Positions 31,385 through 43,480 of a stretch of 62,000 bases of DNA are shown in pieces. The stretch spans positions 2,079,894 through 2,141,893 of the forward strand of contig NW_019091374.1 of assembly GCF_001949145.1 (NCBI RefSeq). Direction: 5' to 3'. This DNA comes from Acanthaster planci (lineage: Eukaryota > Echinodermata > Asteroidea > Valvatida > Acanthasteridae). The position numbers and the translations under genes are program-made. The notes under the pieces are model-generated. The model saw only the letters and a list, made by a program, of their open reading frames with translations, made no database searches and was not told the origin of the DNA. The first letter of the stretch is position 1. Each line of letters starts with the position of its first letter.

Positions 31385-31651
31385 GGGCCCAATTTCACGG
31401 CACTGCTTACCGCAAGCGAAAAATCGGCGCTTACCGTAGCAGAAAAATCTGTGCTAACCGGTACAGCGAACGTATTTCATGAGTTAGCAAGCAAGGAATC
31501 TTGGCTTATGCGCATGTGTAAATTCCGTAACTAAGGATTCTGTGCTCAGTGCTTGAAGGGTTAGCAAAAAATTCTTCTGCTTGTGCAGTTATCGCACAAT
31601 GGAGATCGTAAGCATGGAATTCTGCGGTAAGCAGCGCCATGAAATTGGGCC
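31385..31651. mobile_element. GGGCCCAATTTCA TIR element
   Basis: GGGCCCAATTTCACGGCACT at 31385 pairs with the inverted GCGCCATGAAATTGGGCC at the right end. The arms continue inward with GCTTACCGC, giving about 30 bp with few mismatches in a 267-bp element. Short elements with this terminus are common in marine invertebrates (from memory). Non-coding. Confidence 0.75.
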
Positions 31652-34600
31652 AATATCTACACGTATCATGTACAGAGCACAGAAAAACACTAAAATGTAC
31701 CTACCATACTTATAACTTGTTAGGATCCATGGACTGCAGTTGATATGGTGATAGCAACCTACATGTATTACCACCTGCTATGCAGTTATGCATACTATTT
31801 GAAGTAAGAAAGCTATGTCTAAAGCTTCTTGCCAATACCATTCTATAACCATACAACCCTTTTATCAACTTGTCACTTTACAAATTGACAGTTTTTTAAA
31901 TCCCTGACTTCTTATTCAACGCAGGTCAAATTTTCAGAACCGAACTCCTCAGGAATCTCTCACCCCTTTGTTTATTTGAGGCCAGACAAAACCAAACTGT
32001 GGGTGAACTTTCCCAGTTTTTAGGGCAAGTCCATTCATCAGGGGGAGGAGGCAATATATAACTTTCCTTTGTCAAAGGGCAATCACTCAGGGTGTGTGGG
32101 TTAGGCAGAGTCCCTACCAGTAGCAAAGCAAGGCCAAACAGGCAAACGCCCGCCCCCTAACTCCTATACACAACAGTAACACAATTGCCTGGAGTGTTAG
32201 CACAGGGACAAATCTGGAAAGTTTTCAGAACTGCTGATGCATAGCTAATCAACCACTGAAGGTTGCCTGGATCAGTGCTCTAAATAGAGGGCCCTCTTCT
32301 GCAGTTTGTCTCCAGCGTGGGCTTTAGCTTTGTCATCACATGGAGTGATCCTCCAGCAAGGAATGGAGCTGTCTTTAGCTAGAGGGTTTCTTTTGGGAAA
32401 ATAAGTTTATGAAGGTGAAACGAAGTCCTGAACTAGGCAGCAGAGATGAAGCTCAGCACTGGGCATGTACAACTAAGTGGAAGGATGTTACCCCCAGAAC
32501 TGTGTGGTTCATCATCCGCTGTGCTCTGTGGAGTTTGTCGTCCGATCCGCTTAGTTCTGGGGGTACATTTACATGCACTCAGTTATTGTGTTAGGAATAG
32601 AAGCAATATGGAAGGAAGAAAACATACATGTAGAAGTATATGACCTCAAACTGTAGCACCAGAACCCACTAACAATTAACTGATGTGTTCACATATTATC
32701 CAACATCATGGCATTCAAAGTGCCACATCATGAATGTTGACTGTGCATGAACTAGAACATATAGGGGCCTACACATGACTACAAATAATACTCCAGCATA
32801 AAACAAACAGGTAGCTTGTATGCTGTTACTGGTACCATGCACTGTTAATTAATTAATCAATTAAGCACCTATTGTACAAAACATGTGCTTTTTCCACATT
32901 CAATCAGTGCATTTCTAAATTCCACTTCTAATCCTTAAAATGCCCCAAAATCTAGTGTTTTGATTTTCCTGTGGCAACATGCTCTATTCCTGTGCATGTA
33001 CACATGTAATTAACATCTGCTAAACTATGAACATACCGGTACCATGCATGTACTGGTACCCTTAAATGTGTATGTACTAAATAATGTACAGCGGTGATCC
33101 TGTTTGGGAGCCAACACTGAAACATGTACCTGCCACCAAAATTAAAGGCTTACTCCACTACATACACCTGTATGTACTTTCCAACATGTACCAAGTTTCT
33201 TGGAAGAGATAAAGCTGTAGAATATGAAAAACAAGCAGAAAACACTAACAAAAGGAATTTAAAGAGATTGGACTTAACTTTTATTTTTGTAAATAATCAG
33301 CTTCAAGAAAAATGATTTGGAAAGCACTTACCGGTACGTACCCAGTAGAGTAGCGAAAATTCTAAGTTGAAATTTCCTTTTATCACTGATGTCAAATTCT
33401 CTCTTGCTACGTGTACACGTACAAACGTTTACATGTACACGCAGCATGTCTATTTACAGCAAACCGTAACAAATGATGGAAAAAGATCTCAAAAATCCTG
33501 GCAGTGGTACCCCATGATACTGCATCATTTTTTTAAAATTTCTGAATTATCCAACTAAAGGTGATTCATTCAACTTTTCTTCAGGAGATTTTGATTTCCT
33601 TAAAGGTCAGCCTGACCTCGAGGCTCATTCACATATTAATTTCCTTGGCCTAAAGCTGTGGGCAATTTCCAAGTGAGTTAGTCAACTGCCACAATTTCCT
33701 AAAACGTCTTAGCAATGTTGGTTTTTGAGAGGAAACCAGGGACTTCCACCACACACACGGTATATAGCCTGAAATCACCCCAACACTGTAGGTCAATGAA
33801 TCAACAATCAAGTTCCTTGAAAAGGTAACTTTACTTCACCTGAGTGCCCAGATGCTTGGCAAACTGACAAAAAGACCATCCACCAGCAGGTTTATAACAG
33901 CACACTCTTCCCACAAGTGCTCAACTAAAAACATGCAGTGTGAGTTCTGACTGCATGAACTTGTGCCGAACAACCACAAGCCACCACTGGCCCAGATTCC
34001 AGAGCACAAGACTTCATATGCAGAAAGCCTTATCACTTTCTATTTGTAGCTGGCAAAGATAGGAACATGGAGCTCCATGATAAAAACCACACACCCAACT
34101 CTACTGCTGGCAACGCCTGGTGTCAGAGGTCATACATGTACATGTAAATCACTTAAGTAGGAAAGTCATTACACAGGTGATGGGTGCACAACCCAGTTTA
34201 TTTTGGCTGACCTTCAACTGACATTTCAAGTGAGTTCTCTGTTTATGCAGTACAGACAAAAGCTTACCATTCCTGAGTAACCCTCACATTCACATGTACA
34301 ACCACGCATTCTGCTAATGCGGGTATGATGATTTTTTTTTTCATTTACTGATGGATGTTTAGGGAAGTAATGTGAATTTGTGATGAAACGGGAAGCGGTT
34401 TGCCAATTTTAGCTCAAAAGATAACACATCTCTGCAATAACAAATAATCATCAGCCAACCGAGGCTCATCAGCACTCTCACTTGAATGAGATGTTTGTAA
34501 TGAAGTCAGTTTCTGTTCAAGGTAAGTTTTCACAACCAAAATGTGTGTACATGTACTAGTACGAGGATACCAAGATTTGGAAAAAATTTTCAAGAAGAGG

Positions 34601-35301
34601 CTAATGTTACGAGCCTAATCCCTTTGTATTTATTCTTATAATACATTTTTCAACTGTTGGAAAGTAAACAAGTGTACCAGAACAATACATTATGTACACG
34701 TACATGCACAAATCTTCTTGAAACTCCAGCACAAAATGCCTCATAAATGATGACATGAATTTTTCCAATCAAAACTTCAACCATTTAAGAGCGACATGAC
34801 ATGTGTTTTTAATTTCATGAATAAAGGAAAGCTTTCCTGCCATGTTTCTTTGACTTTTTGTGACAGGAAAAAAGGAAAAACTTCAACATTTCGATTTTTA
34901 TACTAATGATAATTTCCATATTCATAAGCTAAAGCATGATGTCATCAAAGACGGAAACGCAATGGCTTCATGGCTCTGTGTAAGACTAAAACAGCACTTT
35001 CTACATTTTACTCGTCTACATGTACCATTTTTGTTTAAACAACATTGGACGACAATAGTGACCAATGTTTCTTCAAAACTTTGTAGCACGGTAACTGTGA
35101 CGGGCGAATTTTTGAAATTTTTCCAAACTAGTGGTGCCTTGTGTGACAAAAATAATGCCATAAAGAAGATTTTCTAGGAAAATTTACCACCTTACTAGTC
35201 ACTCAATGACGAGAGGTATCAAAATCGTGTATGCATTTTAGAAATGGAAATGTGAATGAAAACAAGTTGAGCTGAATGTCTACTGCAAGTTTCCTTTAAA
35301 G

Positions 35302-35482
35302 GAGCAATACGGGTGCTTCACAATAGTGCGCCTTTTAGAGTTTGCGATGTGTTAACCACTCATAGTGCGCAAAATCTGTCGACCCACTACGCATTTTGAA
35401 AGAGTCGACAGATTTTGCGCGTTGTGATTGGTCAACGTGTTGCAGACTCTCGGAGGTGCACTATTGTGAATCGCCCGTATTC
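35302..35482. mobile_element. Foldback element with about 80-bp arms
   Basis: The left arm 35302-35382 (GCAATACGGGTGCTTCACAA to CAAAATCTGTCGAC) and the right arm 35403-35482 are inverted copies with scattered mismatches, separated by about 20 bp. The closing stem around GTCGACAGATTTTGCGC is perfect. Compact hairpin-type element without coding capacity. Confidence 0.8.
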
Positions 35483-36758
35483 CGGGAATCTGGGAGAACA
35501 TCATCCTTGGTTTTTTGTTTTGTTTTTCTCAGAAAATGATCATCATCATATTATTGGGCATTCATGTTCAGTTATAATTAGCTGTAACAAAACAAAAATA
35601 TTGTTTGATAAAAAAAGTAAATGACCTAAAAGCTTACAAACACATCCAATTTTGAAAGTTTAGTGCCAAAATAAAAGAAACTGGCAAGAGCTGACTTATT
35701 TTAAGTTACTTCCACACACTTTCAGTAAGTTAATCGGGTCTCTCATTTTAAAAGCATCAGATCAACAAGACAATCAACAATCCAACATTTTCAAAACATC
35801 TCTCCATGGCATCCATGCAGCTTCACACACTCCACCTCACGTCTTACCTTCCAGCACTAGTCCACTCCTCTGTACACGTACATGTATGAAGTGCAAGTGG
35901 TCCCGCTGGCCTGTGGCTATCTTACAATTATACAAACACTCCCCAAAATATTTCTCCCCCTGGTCCAACTTTGAGGGTCACACCCTACAACTTGAAAGTG
36001 CTTCATTTTGAACAACTAAACTACAACTTTGCCTCTCAAAATAGTAAAATATCACTTCAGAAACTTCATCAAACTCTATCATGTCCATGATCACTGTAAC
36101 CTTCCTATGTATCACTATTAAGTTACCATGTGTCTTGCCTGAGAAAACAGTCATTCATCAACCCAGCTGGTCTTATCCATCTGTCCATTTTAAAGCTCCA
36201 CGGTCTTATCCCCAATCTGATGGGAAAATAGCCAGACCTTCCAGTGGGATCCTGTTTGAAAAGCTACTGTACATGTACACCACGTCTCTCCTCCTGACAT
36301 TCCTGAAATGCATGTACGTGTACATGTACATGGGCACACATCTTTGCCTGCACAGATCAAGTGGACCCTCCAGATCTCCGTTCAGGCGACTGAACACATT
36401 GACCTCAGGCTGGCAGGGAAGAATTTGGTGAGCGGCAAGCCATTAGCTTCATGCTGGCCTTGATTCAAGGCTCTGGAGCCACAAGACCGCTGACAAGCTC
36501 TAGAAACGATTAGCCCTGTACTTGTCATGCTGTGGACTGTAAGACTGTAGAAGTGCAGTATCATCATCATCATCGCTTCACTTTATTTTCCATGTAACAT
36601 AAAGAGTTAGCAATGGTACATATTTAGTTGATGGATGGAGACCCCCAAGAAGCATTGCTTGTCAGTGGAGGATCCACAGACACTTATGACAAGACTGCAA
36701 GAACGACAAACATTATTACAAGTTAACTAGAAAAAATAATGTGCACAAATAAATAATG

Positions 36759-37170
36759 TGTGACCTGTCACGACGAAATGAGAGTAAAGTCACATCCCAC
36801 TCTTTCCTATTTTGAGGGTTCAAAGTCATATTGCAGTGGAGGTCAATTTTGGGGTTTTGTAATATTTGGAAAAGGTAACCCGTCTCCTATTTAATTCCAA
36901 ATGTTTTGCAGAGTAATATACCTAAAAATATCATTTTCTCAGCAATTTCGACAATAGTATTATTATTGCCTGGTCTGAAATGTTGAAAAAAGTATCAGGG
37001 ACAAAGACACAAAGCTGCCAGAATAATGTCACATTGTCACCTGATACTTTTACCCTAAGTGTTCCACGTACGTTCCATTGGAAAGCTCTCTTTCTGCTGA
37101 ATTCAAAAATACCAATATCTCAGTTTTTGAAAATTCCGACTTTCAGCTCATTTTGTGGTGACAGGTCACA
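36759..37170. mobile_element. TGTGACCTGTCAC TIR element
   Basis: TGTGACCTGTCACGACGAAA (36759) and the inverted TTTTGTGGTGACAGGTCACA (to 37170) form 24-bp terminal repeats with two mismatches. The 412-bp interior has no coding frame of note. It contains a second inverted pair (AGTATCAGG/CCTGATACT). Confidence 0.78.
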
Positions 37171-38547
37171 TATGCAAACAGTAACAAGTAGGCTGTAACC
37201 CTGTGGTATATATAACTTAATTGTTAGATAAATAGTTATCTAATAATTTATATTTATATTTACGCTTAAACATAGAGGAAGTGGCAATTCAGTTTTTCAA
37301 TGAATTGTCAATTGAGCTCCACCGCTTTGGCCCCTCATGTTTTACAGTAGCTTTAGAAAATGCAGTCTGGGCATGAGACCTGTGAAATTCATGACATTGT
37401 CGTGTAAAATAGTAGTGGATTCCATCATTTTTTGTAAACAGTGAATAAATTGATTTAGGCAATTTGTTATTGTTGAGTTGGTGCATGAGGGAGCCCAGCT
37501 GATGATGATAGATATCATGAACTTTTAAAACGTTAGAATTATAAAAGAGAGAATTACTAGGTTCATGGTACCGGGTAATTAGAATTGTTGATAATATGCA
37601 GAACTTTTTTCTGTAATTTGAGGATTCAATTAAGATTACTACTACTACTATATACCCATGCAAGTACCGGGAAAGTTGGCAACTGCACAGATATTACAGT
37701 ACTACCTGTGCATATGAATGAAAACCAGAGCTCAAATATCTATAATGCTGGTATATTCAAACTCTAATGCTGTAATGAAAGGGCAGACAACAAGTTAGTC
37801 CTCAGTTTGAAAGAGCAGGTCAGAGATCCTTGAGCCTTGAAATGAGTCTAGACTATGGGTTGAAACAGAGACACCTGACATTCAGATTAGGGCCCAGGGT
37901 CAATGTCTATGGACTCTGACAAGAGGTGGAGAGGGAGGGCTGGAATGCTAATGCATCCCTAGGATATTCAAGGGTAGGGTAGGGTACATGTACAGTACAT
38001 GTACATTGTAGGTCACACTTTCTTTATGACAAGACACTGGTCAATGACCAAACTTATACCTGAGAAAATTTCTTAAAAGTGTAGTTCCAGTCCACATCCA
38101 CATGTACTAGTACATGTACCAGATATGTACACGGCAGATGAAACATTATTGAATACTGTGCATTGTACGTACATGCATGTACAAAATTGTAAGCCTAGAA
38201 TTCTTCCCTCTTTAATTATCTGGCAGATCCTTGTTCCAATTGCCGTGCAAATTCTTTTCAATTTACCTTTCATTAAGTTTCCATTTGCGGTAGATTTGTG
38301 ACCTTACATGAATACATTTTCTCTGTGGTCCATCCCAGCAGTGTCGGAGTTCATGTATAGTAGTACAGTAGCACAAAGTACTCCCAGTCTCAACGACACT
38401 TTGTCTACAATCTTACAACCACAACTTGGACCATAGGTTCAGGCAGTTACCACCCAGCCTGCATCACACTGTGTAAAATCCCCCTCCGAATATTCCGTCT
38501 TCAGCTCTTCTTCAATCGTCCCTCAGTCTTTCTTCAGCTTTCCTCGC

Positions 38548-39985
38548 TTCATCAGCACCACACATGCCAATATTAGTCCGTCTTTCTCAAAAAGAGTGTC
38601 TTTTCTTCAACTTTTTTGGCCACGCAAATAATTTCAAGTCAGATCCGCATGTTACAATTCTGGCCACTTCTCCAAACTTCTCCTGTTTTGAAGTTCTCCA
38701 CCTGTATTCAACTGCTTGGAACCGTTCCTGCTCTCATCTAGCCATCCAGCCACTTGATGAACTTCTCTGATACATGTGTACATGTCCGAACTGTTCCTGT
38801 TTACTCCTCTGAAACATTCTTCCGAATTCCTCGTGTTCCTGCTTCCTCTGGATCCTACCTTTTTTTCAACTAGCCATTTCGTTTTCTTCTTTTGACGGAG
38901 CCAAGCAGATGTCTGTTTGCAAGTTCTTGTACATCATTTTCAGTTTCTTGTTGTTGCTTTTTGAGCGTTTGATTTTGCTTTGTTCCACCATTTAATTGGT
39001 TTACTTCTCTTGGCACTTTTAGAGTTAAATCGCTACCTTGTACGCTCTGTTAATTGTTTATCAATTGCACTTTTGGATTTTTTACATTTCCTGTTGGAAT
39101 ATTTTGTTCTCCACACTTGCCATTTACATACCCGGTAGTTGTGTTTTTCTTTTTTATTTTACCAAATGCATACAAAGTTTGCACTTTATTTGGCCTTGTT
39201 CATTGTGATTTTCCATATTTATTTAAGGCTTTTGCATTGTATTCTTTAGGTTATTGATAGACTGTACTCACCATGTCTCCTCCAACCAACTCCACATCCC
39301 ATTTACTTGATTTCAAGGCCTAACTCCCTGCCCCATTTCTGGAGATAGCACTGGTGGCACTCTGCTCATCTCCACCAGCCCCTATCGCTGCTACAGGTAC
39401 CATGCCCACTCCATTCCTACCACCTCTACCACGCCCACCGCATCTTCACTCGGTTCCTCTATAGACTCCACCCTAGCCCATCTCCTGCATAAATCAGACA
39501 GTTGTCTTGGCGATATTCAGTGTGCACTCCGTCGTTCTCACAGCCCCCGTTGGTCCTGCTTATCCTATCGGCAACATTCCCCATCCCCAACTTGCTACTA
39601 CCCGCGCTACTCTAACAGTCCCCACCCCTGATCTTCCCCGGAATTCCTACTATGGCCAACGAGACTCCCCCGATTTTCCGAGACTACCATTCTCGTCCCA
39701 CCCAGTGTGATTCTCGGGACTGCCGAAATCGCTGTCCCCGCTCCAACAGTTGTGATCGCCGTGACCGTTGCAATAGTCATGACCACTACAACCGTTACGA
39801 TAGCCATGACCGACATGTTCCTTTAGCCTTTCTAGCTTCATCAGCACCGCACTTCCAATGATATTAGTCTGTGTTTCTGACTAAAACACTGCAGACCCTA
39901 TTATCATTGTGACGGTGTTGTTTCTTTCAACTTGTCCTGCCACGTAAATAATTTCAAGTCAGATCCACATGTTTGTTACACTATT
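38548..39985. repeat. Diverged duplicate segments flanking a C-rich block
   Basis: The segment 38,548-38,660 (TTCATCAGCACC, ATATTAGTC, AATAATTTCAAGTCAGATCC) recurs in the same orientation, diverged, at 39,836-39,975. Between them lies a C/T-rich block (about 39,280-39,830) with broken open frames in Pro/Arg/His/Asp-rich composition. It may be a decayed retroelement or an old tandem duplication. No domain recognised. Confidence 0.45.
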
Positions 39986-42900
39986 AAGACCTCCATGTAC
40001 AAATGTACATGTACATGCCTTTAAACACATGTGTTCATGATGAGCAAGGATAACAAATGTACCAGTCAGTATATCGACACCTTCGGAGATGTACATGTTC
40101 ATACACTTGACAACTTATGAATGCTCTATAATTATTTCTGTGTCAATTAACCCAGTCATGATAAGGTTTATTCACAAAACAGCACGCCATGAACAGTTTT
40201 TAAAGTACCAGTATACACGGTAGCATAGTACAGTCAATTCGGAGTGCCTTGCCGCAGTTTGTACTGTAGGCCTGGACCACGTCAGGAAACCTTTTCTTAG
40301 ATTGGCACTTTCCATACAATAGAAATAGACAATAGACTAATCAAAATACATTTACGATTATTCTTTCCTGTTAAACAAAACATCAGAAATGATATACTTG
40401 TAAATTCCCTGCACACAGCCGGCGAATAGAATGTGTTTCTACATGTGTATGTTTCTATTGCCCACAATGCACTATGACAAATTAAAGTGGTCTCTTAGTG
40501 GCAACGTCTTGGTGGCATAACTCAGTTCTGAATCCTCCATATCCAAAGTCTGTCTCCAAACTTGAGCACATCACTCCCGGTCTGCGTCGTCGTCATTTTT
40601 ATGGATTTCTATCACTCAGCAAATTGAGTTGAAGATTTTACTTTTTGTTTACAAATTCTTACATGATGAAGTACCTACATGTACATGTATTTATCAGAGT
40701 GTTGATGGCTTAACAAAAATGCTATAGTCACACGTTCGTCAGTCCATACATGCCTAATCCAACCTCGATGCATGTAGTAACCGAATACAGGAGGCACACA
40801 TGTTCCCTTTTCTGTAGCACCTTGTCTGTGTAATAATCTGCCACACATGTATTATATTCAATGTCACTTTCCACATTTAGGGCAGCCCTAAAAACACATT
40901 TTTATCGACAGGCTTATAAGTGATTGTTCTCTAATCCTGTGTGTTAAGTGTAACTGACCATGTTTTATTTATAATTCTTGGTTTGTTGTACTCTATTGTA
41001 CTTGAAATGCAGTTTCACTCCACGAATTTGGGATACATGTACATTTTGTATTTTTAATTTGCTAATTGCATGTTACAGATATTTTATGGAATCATATTTC
41101 CCGCTGTTTTAATCTGTGAAGCACATTGAGATTTTGTGCCTTTGCATTTACACAAAAAATGTATCAATGTAATGCACTATATAAAGAATAATATATATAT
41201 ATATATATTTACAAATTGGGAGACATTTTATGGTATATTTTTCAGCCTTAGGGAGACATTGGCTTTTAGAGAGACATTTCAGAGTCTCCCTATTTTCAAA
41301 CTACCAGGAGGAGGCCAAATTTGTTTGTCCAAAATTTGAGAGATGATAGATTAGGGTCTAAATTGAAAACATACATAGTTTAGTTCAGATCAGACCAGGG
41401 AATATTGAATTATGGGACAGTAAAGTTGGAAAAATTTTGTGCACGTTCTTATGGGAATGTCTCGCTAATGACCCATTTGCGGTAATGCTTATTATTATTA
41501 TCATTAAAATTATATGTGTACATGTATATATCCTGTATATGTAAGTCTTTACATGTACAAGTATAGGTACAGCTCTCAACTTCTTTTGTGGTTTCCATAC
41601 AGTACATGGATTTGTAGAATGTTGCTATAGGTTTACACAACTGTGTGACACTAGGACACAGCTACATGATACATGTGTCATGAATGTCTAAGTGTCTGTT
41701 AAATGGCTTTTTCCTCATCTAAACTTAGACATGACTCACAGATTAACACACTTGTGAATTCAACTAGAAGAAAATGTCCCCAAGCAACAGGTGCCAAAGT
41801 TGCTTGGTGTCATTTCCTTCTAGATGCATTTGGGCCTGGATTCGTGAGTGTTATTGTGGCTGGATGTGTTACTCATGATGGAGGGGGCTCATTAGTCTCA
41901 GTACAAGATGCTACTGGCTGTAATGTACATGTAGCAAATTTTGACTGCGAGGGGGCTCCCCCTCAAAATAAAACAAAAATCTACAGCAATTTCATTTTAT
42001 ACTTCATTTTCTCAAAACAAAATCCTGGGGAAAAATCTCTCTCCAGTCTCCAAAATGACCAAAATTGTGCCTGGACCCATGCCAAAATCCCAAATTACTG
42101 CTCTTTTGTTTGGATGAATTTTTTCTTTTTCTGTTGTCCTTGATCTGAATAGAGTCATCACAACTTGTTTATCACCAGTAAAAATCCACAAGCATAAATA
42201 GACCTGTACACATGCATATTCGATCATTATGGCTTTCATAAAGTTTCCTGGGGATTTAGGTAATCCATTCAAGAGCTTAACTTTGCCACTGAGTGTGAGA
42301 CTACAAGCAGGTCAAAGGGCAACGGATATGACATGTCAGACTTTGACACGGCATGATGACTAGACATCCAGCGAAGTTCTTCAAATTATTATCCATTTCT
42401 GAGCTCTACTTGCATCTACCTATCAGTTATGTTTAGGTGAAGGAGTTAATTGAAGCCATTTTTATTTTAACTGCTTTGTTTCAACTTGGCCTCCATCTTT
42501 GGGTCCAGCAGTTTGTGTAAGTCATGCCCATATGCACAGTCTTCAGTGTTTAATGAATGGCTCCAAACTCTTGCTTTTAAACACGGTATGAAATTGAAAA
42601 TTTGCCAAAGTATGCAGAAATGAAATCCGAAGTGGCTTCTATAGGCAACAGCAACTAGGAATTAAGTCAAAGCCCAAAGGCTGCAGAAGATGGGGAAAAG
42701 ATGATATGTACATGTAGGCTTAAAATATAGCATTCCAGTTACATCATTCAGACCTGAAACAAACACAAAAGGAACTGTCCTGTCAATTATTTCCTGCTTG
42801 GGCACTGTTTTCACATGGCCGGTAATGATTTAACGAGCGAAAAACATTATTGAATAACCACAAGGACTCGGAGGAGGCTGTTTCTACAACCTTACTTTAC

Positions 42901-43029
42901 AGCTTCATTAACTACATGTACCTTGGACTAACCTGTGTTTGGTCCTTCCAATGCATCTCGACCCTCTTGGCTGGCAGCCATGCTGATCTGGAAACCAAAC
43001 CCTCTTGTTCAACCTTCAATAAATCAAAC

Positions 43030-43335
43030 AAATGGACGTATTACAATTTGATATCCCCAGACTAAATACACTGCTGCTACACATACCTCATGATTCAGGG
43101 CAAGCTTTCGCATAGCGACCACCATCTCTAGAAAGGACTGGTTCCTCTGTGCCCTTCTTATCCATTGAGAACAGTGTATTGTTACAAGGCGTCTCTTATG
43201 TGCAATGCAACGAATCACGAGATACAGCAATAGCATCTTTAGTATGGAGAAGTCAAATTGTTTTTTTCACGTGAATTCAAAGAATTCAGAGTACCAGATT
43301 TTGTTCAAATTTTACTCGCAAAAGGCTTATTGAGG
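43030..43335. repeat. CAATAAGCC-family copy, one end missing
   Basis: Matches the element at 2052-2415 from ATATCCCCAGACTAAATACA through GGTTCCTCTGTGCCCTTCTT to the right terminus ACTCGCAAAAGGCTTATTG. The left terminus is absent. Confidence 0.65.
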
Positions 43336-43480
43336 GTGGCGTGAATGTAGCAGTATTTTCCTCGCCCTTCCGCACCTCTGGGTTTGGGTCGGAGGTTTGA
43401 GTCCCACCCAGGTGTAGGTCAGCATGTGGATTGAGTTTTCAATCCCCGCCTGATTCCATGGGTTCTCCCTGGAATAGGTC
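43336..43480 (+). repeat. Possible tRNA-derived SINE
   Basis: Directly after the preceding element, GGAGGTTTGAGTCCCACCC resembles a tRNA B box. It is followed by GTGGATTGAGTTTTCAATCC and CCATGGGTTCTCCCTGGAAT, which look like a SINE body. No convincing A box, so this is tentative. Confidence 0.35.
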
